Part shown: positions 17,061-24,674 of the stretch, piece by piece
Position numbering within the stretch: position 1 is the stretch's first letter
How the letters are laid out: the number at the start of each line of letters is the position of its first letter
NCBI GenBank assembly: GCA_035650475.1
Contig: DASRHP010000008.1
Location: forward strand, 1-64,000
Direction of reading: 5' to 3'
Source of the DNA: Candidatus Binataceae bacterium
Lineage (GTDB): Bacteria; Desulfobacterota; Binatia; Binatales; Binataceae
DNA: 64,000 nt
The notes under the pieces: generated by a model
The model's input: only the letters and a program-made list of their open reading frames with translations
What the model was told of the DNA's origin: nothing
Databases searched by the model: none
Made by a program: the position numbers and the translations under genes

Positions 17061-18338
17061 TCAGGTTGTCGCGCCGAGCAGGGGGCGGAGATGCGCCAGC
17101 GTCGCGCATAGCCCGCCCCCCATCCGCTCAACCGCCGCGCGTGCACGGTCTCCGGCGGCGCGCCGCGCCGCCTCGTCGCCCAGCCACGCCGCCGCCACGC
17201 GGGCGAACTCGGCGGCGTCGCGCACGACCGCCGCCGCTTGAGCCTTCAGCAGCGCGTCGGCGATCGCGCGCTGGTTGTCATGGAACGGTCCGAGCATCAC
17301 CGGCACCGCCGCTGCCGCCGGCTCGACGGGGCTTTGCCCGCCGCGGCCGCGTACGAGGCTTCCGCCGACAAAGGCGACCGCCGCCAGAGCGTACAACGCG
17401 CGCAGCTCGCCCATCGTGTCGAGCACCAGCGCACTCGGCGTGTTTATCGTATCCGCGCCTTTCAGGGCGCTCGCTTTGACGTAGCTGAGGCCGGCGCGCG
17501 CGACGATCCGTTCGACCTCGGATGTGCGCTCGAGATGGCGCGGCGCGATCGCAAGCGCGAGTGTGGGAAACCGGGCGCGCAGTTCAAGGTAGGCATCGAC
17601 CGCGATCTGATCTTCGCCCGGGGCTGTCGAGCCCGCGACGACCAGCGGCCTCCCATAAGCGAACGCCGCCAGCGCCGGGCGCAGCGCGGGGGGCGTCAGC
17701 GAGGGAAGGTCGAGCTTGGTGTTTCCCGTGACCCTGATGCGATCCGCCGCGGCGCCCAGCGTGCGGAAGCGGCAGGCGTCCTCTTCGCTCTGTGCCAGCA
17801 CGAGATCGGCGTATGCAAGCGCCGCAGCCAGCAGCGGCCGGACATAACGGTAGCGCGCCAGGGCGCGCTCCGAGACGCGGCCGTTAACGATCGCGATGCG
17901 CGCACCGGCCGCGTGCGACTCGACGAAGTAGTTCGGCCACAGTTCGGTTTCGGCGATCAGCACCAGGGTAGGGCGCACCGCGGCAAGGAACGGTTCCAGC
18001 GCGCGGCGGCAGTCGAGTGGGGCGAGCAGATGCGCCCGCGCGGCGGGAATCGAGCGGCGCGCGGCGTCGCGGCCCGCCGCGGTCATCGTGGTCACGACGG
18101 CCGAAGCCTGCGGCAGCTCGTCGAGCAGCGCGGCCAGCACTGCGCGCAGCGCCCCGACCTCGCCGACCGACGCCGCGTGCGCCCAGATTCGCGGCGCTCC
18201 CGGCGCGGCGCCGTTGGCGGAGCAGGCCAGCCCGAGCCGCGCGCGGCGCGCTTCGGCGTCGCCGCGTGCCCCGCTCAGCGCGAGGGCAAACGGCAGCGCC
18301 GGATACCACATCGCGTTATACAGGCGGAGCATCATCAT
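17061..18338 (-). CDS. waaA: Kdo transferase (3-deoxy-D-manno-octulosonic-acid transferase)
   Basis: A 425-residue KdtA/WaaA that adds Kdo from CMP-Kdo to lipid IVA. It begins with an N-terminal membrane anchor (LYNAMWYPALPFALAL), then WAHAASVGEVGAL with the active-site glutamate, ETELWPNYFVE and NGRVSERALARYRYV. The C-terminal half has VAFVGGSLVRGRGGQSPVEPAAA, the CMP-Kdo site. Whether it adds one or two Kdo units cannot be told; the nearby kdkA hints at a single phosphorylated Kdo, as in Haemophilus-type cores. Confidence 0.94.
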   Translation of the reverse strand: MMMLRLYNAMWYPALPFALALSGARGDAEARRARLGLACSANGAAPGAPRIWAHAASVGEVGALRAVLAALLDELPQASAVVTTMTAAGRDAARRSIPAARAHLLAPLDCRRALEPFLAAVRPTLVLIAETELWPNYFVESHAAGARIAIVNGRVSERALARYRYVRPLLAAALAYADLVLAQSEEDACRFRTLGAAADRIRVTGNTKLDLPSLTPPALRPALAAFAYGRPLVVAGSTAPGEDQIAVDAYLELRARFPTLALAIAPRHLERTSEVERIVARAGLSYVKASALKGADTINTPSALVLDTMGELRALYALAAVAFVGGSLVRGRGGQSPVEPAAAAVPVMLGPFHDNQRAIADALLKAQAAAVVRDAAEFARVAAAWLGDEAARRAAGDRARAAVERMGGGLCATLAHLRPLLGATT

Positions 18339-18396
18339 TCCGGCATCGATGGCGCCGCGACGAAACCGGCCGCCGCAGGCGTCGCGCCCTTAGGCC

Positions 18397-19581
18397 TCAT
18401 GACATCATTTCGAGCGCGATCGCGGCGACGCGCGCGGCTGCTCCCGGCTCGCCCAGCTGCGCGCGCAGCGCGAGCAGCGCCTCGCGTGTCTGGGTGCGCA
18501 ACGGCTCGACCATCAGGTTTTCCGCGGCGCGAATCAGATTGCGCACGGTGACCCGGCGCTGAATCAGCTCGGGCACGATCTCACGTCCGGCCAGGATGTT
18601 GGGCATCGCGATATGGTTGACGCCGCGCACCAGGACGCGCGCGAGCGCGTAGGTCAGCGGCGACATCCTGTACGCGACCACCATCGGGCAGCCGAGCAGC
18701 GCCGTTTCCAGCGTCGCCGTGCCCGAAGCGGTCAGCGCCAACTCGCTCGCCGCCACGATGCTGTAGGTGTCGCCCTCGATGATGCGGATTCCGTCGAGGT
18801 CCACGCCGCCCTCTTCGTGCAGTTGCGCGGGCGTGAGCGTCGGCGCGAGCGCGACCACCGGCATCAGGCCGTGATCGGCCGCCAGCTCGCGCGCCGCTTT
18901 GACCATCGGCCGCAGCAGGTAGCGCACCTCGCCGCGCCGGCTGCCCGGCAGCAGCGCGAGCAGCCGCGCATACGGCCCAAGAGCGTGGCGCTTGAGCGTA
19001 GCGGCGCGATCCTGGGCGGGGACGACGCGGTCGAGCAGCGGATGGCCGACGAAGCTGACCCGCCCGCCGGCCTGCGCGTAAAGCCTGGCCTCGAACGGCA
19101 GAACGACGGCGAGGCGGTCGGCGCGCTCGATGATTCGAGCGATCCGCCCGCGCCGCCACGCCCATACCTGGGGCGCGATGTAGTAGAGCACGGGAACGCC
19201 CGCGCGCTTGGCCGCGCGCGCGAGCGACATGTTGAACTCGGCGAAGTCGATTAGGATGACGAGGTCGGGGCGCTCGCGCCGCACGATCATCTTGAGCTGG
19301 CGCAGCGCGCCCAGTGTGCGCCGGATAGTGGAGGCGAGCTCGGCGAGGCCGAGTCCGGCGATGTCCTCTGTGCGGACCAGCGCGCGCACCCCCGCCGCGC
19401 GCATCCGCTCGCCCGCGATGCCGAACAGCTCGTATTCGGGGTTGCGGGCGAGAATGTGCGCGGCGAGGTCAGCGCCGTGAAGGTCGCCCGAGGCCTCGCC
19501 GGCGACAATCAGAATCCGCCGGCGCGCGGACGCCGGTGCGGCACCGGCCGCGCCCGCGCGATGAGTCGGGGTTGCGCTCAC
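18397..19581 (-). CDS. lpxB: Lipid-A-disaccharide synthase
   Basis: A glycosyltransferase that joins UDP-2,3-diacylglucosamine and lipid X. Signatures are ILIVAGEASGDLHGA at the N-terminus, IDFAEFNMSLARAAKRAGVPVLYYIAPQVWAWR in two neighbouring segments, LLPGSRRGEV and LTASGTATLETALLGCPMVVAYRM. The call uses GTG 19581 (394 residues), which places the conserved core after about 22 residues; an ATG 32 codons upstream stays in frame but adds non-conserved sequence. Start confidence is moderate. Confidence 0.92.
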   Translation of the reverse strand: MSATPTHRAGAAGAAPASARRRILIVAGEASGDLHGADLAAHILARNPEYELFGIAGERMRAAGVRALVRTEDIAGLGLAELASTIRRTLGALRQLKMIVRRERPDLVILIDFAEFNMSLARAAKRAGVPVLYYIAPQVWAWRRGRIARIIERADRLAVVLPFEARLYAQAGGRVSFVGHPLLDRVVPAQDRAATLKRHALGPYARLLALLPGSRRGEVRYLLRPMVKAARELAADHGLMPVVALAPTLTPAQLHEEGGVDLDGIRIIEGDTYSIVAASELALTASGTATLETALLGCPMVVAYRMSPLTYALARVLVRGVNHIAMPNILAGREIVPELIQRRVTVRNLIRAAENLMVEPLRTQTREALLALRAQLGEPGAAARVAAIALEMMS

Positions 19582-19751
19582 GGTCAGGATTGTGCTGGAA
19601 AAGCGCCGCGCGCGCCACATGGGCGGGCGACCCGCGGCGTCCGCGTCGGCTTTGGACGGCTTGCAGTCGGACGGCAAACGAAGTAGCTTGCCGCGCGAGA
19701 TTCACGTCGGGCGGGTGCGCCGTCCCGCTTCGGCAATTGGGAGAAACGCCG

Positions 19752-20213
19752 GTGGTGAAGCTCGAAAACATACTGTTTGCGACCGACTTTTCCGAAGATT
19801 CCGCCCATGCGCTGAGCTACGCGCGCACGCTCGCCGAACTGTGCGGCACCAAGCTCCACATCCTGCACGTGATCGAAAATCCACTCGACCATCTATACGG
19901 CGAGCCTCACGGCGAGTATCCGGCACTCGAAGCCAACGCGGTCCGGAAGTCCCACGAGCTAATCCATCGCTTCGACGACGTGTTGGCCGGCTTCACCAAC
20001 TTCGAGTTGACGACCAAGTCGGGCGAGGCGGCGCTCGAAATCCTGCGGGCGGCCGAGGAGAAGCACGCCGGAGTGATCGTGATGGGCACGCACGGCGGCG
20101 GCGCGCTGCGCCATATGCTGCTCGGCAGCACGGTCGAGAAGGTGCTGCGCAGCGCCAATGTGCCGGTGATGGTCGCGCGCCATCCGAGCCGCCACCTGCC
20201 CTCGCATCGCTGA
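19752..20213 (+). CDS. Universal stress protein, UspA family
   Basis: A 153-residue single-domain Usp. It begins with the typical ILFATDFSEDSAHAL, and ends with the ATP-binding-type segment VIVMGTHGGGALRHMLLGSTVEKVLRSANVPVMVAR, which matches GxxG-x9-G(S/T). It probably binds ATP and acts in a stress response. GTG 19752 or GTG 19755 can start it. It is the only plus-strand gene inside the minus-strand envelope block, lying between lpxB and the SCO1-like gene. Confidence 0.9.
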   Translation: MVKLENILFATDFSEDSAHALSYARTLAELCGTKLHILHVIENPLDHLYGEPHGEYPALEANAVRKSHELIHRFDDVLAGFTNFELTTKSGEAALEILRAAEEKHAGVIVMGTHGGGALRHMLLGSTVEKVLRSANVPVMVARHPSRHLPSHR

Positions 20214-20284
20214 ACGGCTGTGCAGTTCAGCCGCAGTTGAAGTTCAGTTCCGCAGCAAGTGCGATTCAGACGGTCGATCCCGCT

Positions 20285-20935
20285 CTAGCTGCGGGCCAGC
20301 GCGCGCTCGATATCGGCGACCACGGCGGCAGCCTTGACGTGCAGCGGCGCGTATTGGCGAAGCTGGTGCCCGTCGGGGCCGAGCAGGAAGCTCACCGTGG
20401 CGTGCTCGATCGAGCCGTCGGCGTTGCGCTCGCGGCGCAGGCGATAGATCGCCATCAGCTGCTCGATCTGCATCGGCGCCCCGGTCAGAAACAGCCATCC
20501 GGGCCGGTCGGCGCCGGCCGCCTGCGCATACTTCAGGAGCCGGGGCGGATGGTCGTGCTCGGGATCGAGCGTGATCGAGAGGAAAGTGACTTTGCTCCCC
20601 AGTTGCGCCCCGAGGAGATTGGCGACCGCCGCCATCCGTGCGGTCATCAACGGGCAGGGCCCCGGGCAGGTGGTATAGATGAAATCGATCAGCACCGGAC
20701 GCCCCTTGAGCGAACTGAGCGTCACGTCATGCCCGTGCTGATCGATGAGCGTGATGTCGGGCAGGCAATCGTTGGGATTGGCCGCTGGATACGAGCCCGG
20801 CTCGATGATTTCCGCCGGCCTGCGCGCGCATCCGGATAGTCCAAAGGCGGCGCTCCACGCCAGCGTCAGGGCGGCCAGCGCGCCGGCGAGCCCGGCGTGC
20901 GAGCGGACGGCGGCGGAATTTTTCGCGCAACTCAT
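20285..20935 (-). CDS. SCO1/SenC family lipoprotein
   Basis: A 216-residue thioredoxin-fold copper chaperone/thiol protein. An N-terminal hydrophobic segment ends in a lipobox at LSGC (Cys36), so it is probably lipidated and faces the periplasm. The copper ligands of the family are present: C90 and C94 in TTCPGPCP, and H178 in IEHATVSF. It would help assemble the CuA centre of a cytochrome oxidase. Its ATG overlaps the stop of the upstream Gfo/Idh gene as ATGA, an unusual coupling to a lipid A gene. Confidence 0.9.
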   Translation of the reverse strand: MSCAKNSAAVRSHAGLAGALAALTLAWSAAFGLSGCARRPAEIIEPGSYPAANPNDCLPDITLIDQHGHDVTLSSLKGRPVLIDFIYTTCPGPCPLMTARMAAVANLLGAQLGSKVTFLSITLDPEHDHPPRLLKYAQAAGADRPGWLFLTGAPMQIEQLMAIYRLRRERNADGSIEHATVSFLLGPDGHQLRQYAPLHVKAAAVVADIERALARS

Positions 20936-21885
20936 CGCATGCGTTCGGCTTCGGCACGCATCGCGTCATGGATGCGCGCGCTCACTTCCATCACGCGCAG
21001 CCCGTCGAGTGCGCTGACCGCGGGCGCGCGCCGGGTCCGCACCGAATCGACGAAAGCGGCGATCTCATCGGCCAGCGGGTCGCCCTCGCCCAGATCAATC
21101 TGGCGCGCGGAAATTTGCGGGTAAAGGGCGCCGGGCGGGGGCGACGATTTGCGGTAGAGCTGGATACGCCGCGCCTCGTAGTCCACCGAGATGTAGGCGT
21201 CGGGTTGAAAGATGCGGATTTTGCGCTCGCGCCGGGGGGCAACACGGCTAGTGTTGAGGTTGGCGATGAGCCCGTCGCTGAAGCGCAGCCGCGCGTTGGC
21301 GACGTCGACCTGCTCGGTCAGCACAGCGACGCCGATCGCTTCGATCGACGCCACCTCGGCCGCGGTTAGGGTCAGGATTACGTCGAGATCGTGCACCATC
21401 AGGTCGAGTACGACGTCGACGTCGGTTCCGCGCTCGGTGAACGGGGCGAGGCGATGGCATTCGATGAAGCGCGGGCCGCGCACCATCGCGCGTAGCTCGA
21501 CGATTGCGGGATTGAAGCGTTCGAGATGGCCGATCTGGAGGATGCGCGCGGTGCGCGCGGCGAGCGCCGCCAGCTCGCGCGCCTGGGCCACGCTCGCCGC
21601 CATCGGCTTTTCCAGCAGGACGTCGATCCCGTGGGCGAGTAGGAAGGAGGCGATCTCGTGATGGAGGCTGCCGGGGGCGGCGACGCTGGCCGCGTCGACC
21701 TTGCCTGCCAACTCGCGGTAGTCGGCCAGCGCCACGCCGCCGTGACGCGCGGTAACCTCGCGCGCGCGCTCGACCGCGACGTCAACCACGTGGGAGAGCG
21801 CCGCGCCGGGCAGGGCGGCGTACTTCAGGGCATGCAGTGAGCCGAGCCGTCCGGCGCCAACCACCGCGACGCGCAGCTCATTCAT
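20932..21885 (-). CDS. Gfo/Idh/MocA oxidoreductase, GnnA-like (UDP-GlcNAc 3-dehydrogenase candidate)
   Basis: A 317-residue NAD(P)-dependent sugar oxidoreductase. The Rossmann start is LRVAVVGAGRLGSLHALKY, followed by VLLEKPMAAS, the EKP catalytic lysine motif, and IGHLERFNPAI. It sits directly after lpxI in a lipid A operon. The same position is held by GnnA in lineages that make 3-amino (GlcN3N) lipid A, which then needs the aminotransferase GnnB. No GnnB-like gene lies in this window, so the GnnA assignment rests on context. It overlaps lpxI by eight bases and SCO1 by four. Confidence 0.8.
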   Translation of the reverse strand: MNELRVAVVGAGRLGSLHALKYAALPGAALSHVVDVAVERAREVTARHGGVALADYRELAGKVDAASVAAPGSLHHEIASFLLAHGIDVLLEKPMAASVAQARELAALAARTARILQIGHLERFNPAIVELRAMVRGPRFIECHRLAPFTERGTDVDVVLDLMVHDLDVILTLTAAEVASIEAIGVAVLTEQVDVANARLRFSDGLIANLNTSRVAPRRERKIRIFQPDAYISVDYEARRIQLYRKSSPPPGALYPQISARQIDLGEGDPLADEIAAFVDSVRTRRAPAVSALDGLRVMEVSARIHDAMRAEAERMR

Positions 21886-22681
21886 GGCCCCATACCGTGA
21901 TGCCGGCGCGCTCGGCGCCTTCCAGGGTGCGCGCGCGGTCGAGAATCAGCGCCTGGCCGGCTTCGACGCCGATGGCGGCGGCGCCGATCTCGGCAAGCAG
22001 CTCAATCGTCGCGGGACCGATCGCGGGGCGGTCGAAGCGCAGGTCCTGGCCCGGTTTGGCGACCTTGGCGACCACCAGGCCGCGGCCGCACAGTGCCGCC
22101 GCCCGCCGGAGCGCGGCGTCGGTGCCCTCGATCGCTTCGATCGCGCCGACCACCCCGTCGCGCACGGCCGCGGCCTGGCCGACGTCGAAGGCGCCCAGCG
22201 CACGCATGACGGCAAACGCGAGGTCAAGGTCGCGCAGTTGCGCATCATTGGGCGCCGGCCCGGCCATCCTGCCGCGCCCGGCGAGCGCGTCGTCGAGCAG
22301 CGGCACCGGGTCGATCATCGCGATCCCGTCGGCCTCGACCTCGGCGGCGACCGCGCGCAGGAGCGCGTCGTCGCTAAATCGGCCCACCCGCGCGAGCATC
22401 GTGATCGCCCGCGCGTCGGGCGCGAACGACTCGCCCAACCGGGCGCGCGCAATTCCGCCCGCCATCGCAGCTTCGGCGACGCCCGCGCGCTTGAAGGCGT
22501 CGATCATTGCCTGCAGCTCGCCGACGCGGATCCAGGTGATTTCGTCGCACAGCTCCGCCAGGCGCGGGTCGGTCTCGCCGCGATGGGCGACCGCGACGAC
22601 CGCGACGCCGCGCCGGCGCGCCGCGGCCGCGACCTCGAGCGGGAAGACGCCATTGCCCGCAATCAGGCCGAGCCTAGTCAC
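21878..22681 (-). CDS. lpxI: UDP-2,3-diacylglucosamine pyrophosphatase LpxI
   Basis: A 267-residue LpxI (DUF1009), which cleaves UDP-2,3-diacyl-GlcN to lipid X; it replaces LpxH in many alphaproteobacteria and other groups. The start LGLIAGNGVFPLEVAAAARRRG is diagnostic, with VGELQAMIDAFKRAGV, and the C-terminal VVAKVAKPGQDLRFDRPAIGP and IGVEAGQALILD. GTG 22681 overlaps the lpxA stop by eight bases. No LpxH is seen, so LpxI is probably the sole enzyme for this step. Confidence 0.92.
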   Translation of the reverse strand: MTRLGLIAGNGVFPLEVAAAARRRGVAVVAVAHRGETDPRLAELCDEITWIRVGELQAMIDAFKRAGVAEAAMAGGIARARLGESFAPDARAITMLARVGRFSDDALLRAVAAEVEADGIAMIDPVPLLDDALAGRGRMAGPAPNDAQLRDLDLAFAVMRALGAFDVGQAAAVRDGVVGAIEAIEGTDAALRRAAALCGRGLVVAKVAKPGQDLRFDRPAIGPATIELLAEIGAAAIGVEAGQALILDRARTLEGAERAGITVWGHE

Positions 22682-23477
22682 GGTCTTCGCGCTCGCGGCC
22701 GACCACGCCGCGCTCCGAGGCGCGGATGAAGTCGATGAGCCGGCGGACTTCGGGGCGCGCGCCGTGCTCATCGAGCACTTGTCTGATCGCTTCGTCGCGC
22801 AGAAGCTTGGAATAAAAGAGCGTGCGGAAGGCGGCGCGCACGGCAGCCACGGTTTCCGCGTCGAAGCCGCGGCGCTCGAGGCCGATCGTGTTGACGCCCA
22901 CCAGCCGCGCGCGCTCGCCGCCGGCCACCATCGCGTAAGGCGGCACGTCCTGAGCGACCTTCGAGCCCGCCGCGAGCATCGCATGCGCCCCGATCCGGCT
23001 GAACTGATGAATCCCGCACATCCCGGCCGACACCACCCACTCCTCGAGCACGCAGTGGCCCGCGACCTCGGTCGAGTTGGCGAGGATGCAGTGGTCGCCG
23101 ATGATACAGTCGTGAGCGATGTGGACGTAGTTCATCACCAGCACGTGGTTACCGATGCGGGTGAGCATCCCGCCGCCCTCGGTGCCGCGATGGATGGTGG
23201 TAAACTCGCGGATGCGGTTGTCGTCGCCGATCTCGAGCCGCGACGGTTCGCCCCGGTACTTGAGGTCCTGGGGGGCAGCGCCCACCGAGGCGAACTGGAA
23301 GATCTGGTTGCGCTTACCGATCGTGGTGCGGCCTTCGATCACCGCGTACGGTCCGATCCACGTACCGGCGTCGATCCTGACCTCGGCGCCGATCACCGCG
23401 CCCGGTCCGACCTCCACGCTGGAGTCGAGCTCGGCACGGCGGTCGATGATGGCGCTGGGATGGATGTGGCCGGCTAT
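22674..23477 (-). CDS. lpxA: UDP-GlcNAc acyltransferase, apparently with AUA start codon
   Basis: A left-handed beta-helix acyltransferase that begins lipid A synthesis. Hexapeptide repeats are clear, and the catalytic histidine lies in NYVHIAHDC. The conserved N-terminus HIHPSAIID must be translated, yet no ATG, GTG or TTG precedes it in frame. The codon at 23477-23475 is ATA, seven bases after a strong GAGGAGG and overlapping the fabZ stop as ATAG. With this start the protein has 267 residues and aligns three residues short of E. coli LpxA (HP at 6-7 versus 9-10; catalytic His at 122 versus 125). A GTG start at 23417 would delete the first helix coil. Confidence 0.92.
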   Translation of the reverse strand: MAGHIHPSAIIDRRAELDSSVEVGPGAVIGAEVRIDAGTWIGPYAVIEGRTTIGKRNQIFQFASVGAAPQDLKYRGEPSRLEIGDDNRIREFTTIHRGTEGGGMLTRIGNHVLVMNYVHIAHDCIIGDHCILANSTEVAGHCVLEEWVVSAGMCGIHQFSRIGAHAMLAAGSKVAQDVPPYAMVAGGERARLVGVNTIGLERRGFDAETVAAVRAAFRTLFYSKLLRDEAIRQVLDEHGARPEVRRLIDFIRASERGVVGREREDRD

Positions 23478-23929
23478 GGCGTTGCCTCCTCGACTTCCAT
23501 CGCCGACAACTCGGCCTCGGCCACCAGTTCGCTATCGATGCGCGCCTCGGCGCGCATTTTCCACAGCGGCCGATGGTGTTTGAGCAGGCGGACCTCGATG
23601 CGCAACTGATCGCCGGGGACCACCGCCCGGCGCAGCCGCAGCTTGTCGATTCCGGTAAGCATGAAAAGCCCCGCCTGCTCCCCGCGCCGCATCGCCAGCG
23701 CGAGCAGCGCACCGGACTGAGCCATCGCTTCGACCACCAGCACGCCTGGCATCACCGGCCGGCCGGGAAAGTGGCCGGTGAAGAACGGCTCGTCGATGCT
23801 CACGTTCTTGAGCGTGAGCACGCGCTCGCCGTCCAACTCGAGCACCCGGTCAACCATCAGGAAGGGGTAGCGGTGGGGCAACCGCTGGAGCAGCCGGGCG
23901 AGCTCGGCCTGATTGAAATCGCCGCCCAC
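23474..23929 (-). CDS. fabZ: (3R)-hydroxyacyl-ACP dehydratase
   Basis: A 151-residue hot-dog-fold dehydratase. Signatures are [16 protein letters not shown], then [20 protein letters not shown], holding the catalytic histidine and glutamate. It converts 3-hydroxyacyl-ACP to trans-2-enoyl-ACP and competes with LpxA for the same substrate, hence the common fabZ-lpxA pair. GTG 23929 gives a family-length protein and lies ten bases after the skp stop. LpxD, which often sits between skp and fabZ, is missing. Confidence 0.94.
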   Translation of the reverse strand: MGGDFNQAELARLLQRLPHRYPFLMVDRVLELDGERVLTLKNVSIDEPFFTGHFPGRPVMPGVLVVEAMAQSGALLALAMRRGEQAGLFMLTGIDKLRLRRAVVPGDQLRIEVRLLKHHRPLWKMRAEARIDSELVAEAELSAMEVEEATP

Positions 23930-23939
23930 GGCGTGCGCG

Positions 23940-24566
23940 CTACTTCGAGATACTCGAATGTTTGCGGATCGAGCTACCGCCGCCCTCGGCGCCCTTGCTG
24001 CCAGTCGCCGCGGCGCCCGCACCTTCCCATCGCGGATCGGCCGCGAGCGAGCCGGCCTTGACGTTCATCGCGTCATAGGTGCGGATAACTTCGTCGGTGA
24101 TGTCGGCCGAGGGGATGCCCCAGAGCAGACCGTTCTTCTCCATCACCATCGTGTAGCCGTTCTTTTCGCCGAGCTGACGGACCACGGTGGCGAGGTCGCG
24201 CACGATGGCGCCGGTGACCTCATTGTCCTTCTGGCGCAGCTCCTCGCGCTCGTTCTTCACGTCGTCCTGGAAGCTGCGCATTTTGCGGCCGAGCTCGTCC
24301 TGAAGGTTCTGGCGCTGGTCGGGCGGCATCAGCATCCCCTTCTTGTCGAGCTCATCCTTGAGGGCCTGGACCGTCGCCTGCTCCTTCTGGAGCTTGGCCT
24401 GTGCGCGTTCGGCGTCGGCGCGGATGCTGGTGCGGGCCTTCTTGCCGGCCTGGCACTCGTTAAGCGCGCGCTGGATATCCACGTAGGCCAGCTTGACTTC
24501 CGCCTGCGCCGGTATCGCAGCCGCGACAAACAACAGCACGACACCAAGGATCAGACCTTTCCTCAT
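23940..24566 (-). CDS. skp: Periplasmic chaperone Skp/OmpH family
   Basis: A 208-residue secreted chaperone. The signal peptide (GLILGVVLLFVAAAIPAQA) is followed by KLAYVDIQRALNEC and a long, highly charged helical region (residues about 45-150) rich in Glu, Lys, Gln and Asp that forms the Skp tentacles. A Gly/Ser-rich tail of about 40 residues follows, longer than in E. coli. It would hold unfolded outer-membrane proteins on the way to BamA, whose gene lies upstream. Confidence 0.9.
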   Translation of the reverse strand: MRKGLILGVVLLFVAAAIPAQAEVKLAYVDIQRALNECQAGKKARTSIRADAERAQAKLQKEQATVQALKDELDKKGMLMPPDQRQNLQDELGRKMRSFQDDVKNEREELRQKDNEVTGAIVRDLATVVRQLGEKNGYTMVMEKNGLLWGIPSADITDEVIRTYDAMNVKAGSLAADPRWEGAGAAATGSKGAEGGGSSIRKHSSISK

Positions 24567-24674
24567 CGAACTTACATCCCTCCCGTGGACGCGAACCGAG
24601 TGCCGGCGGGCGCGAGTCTCCGCCCGCCGCCTCAATGCCTGCCGCACATTTAAGCCGATTTTACGCCCCCCAAG

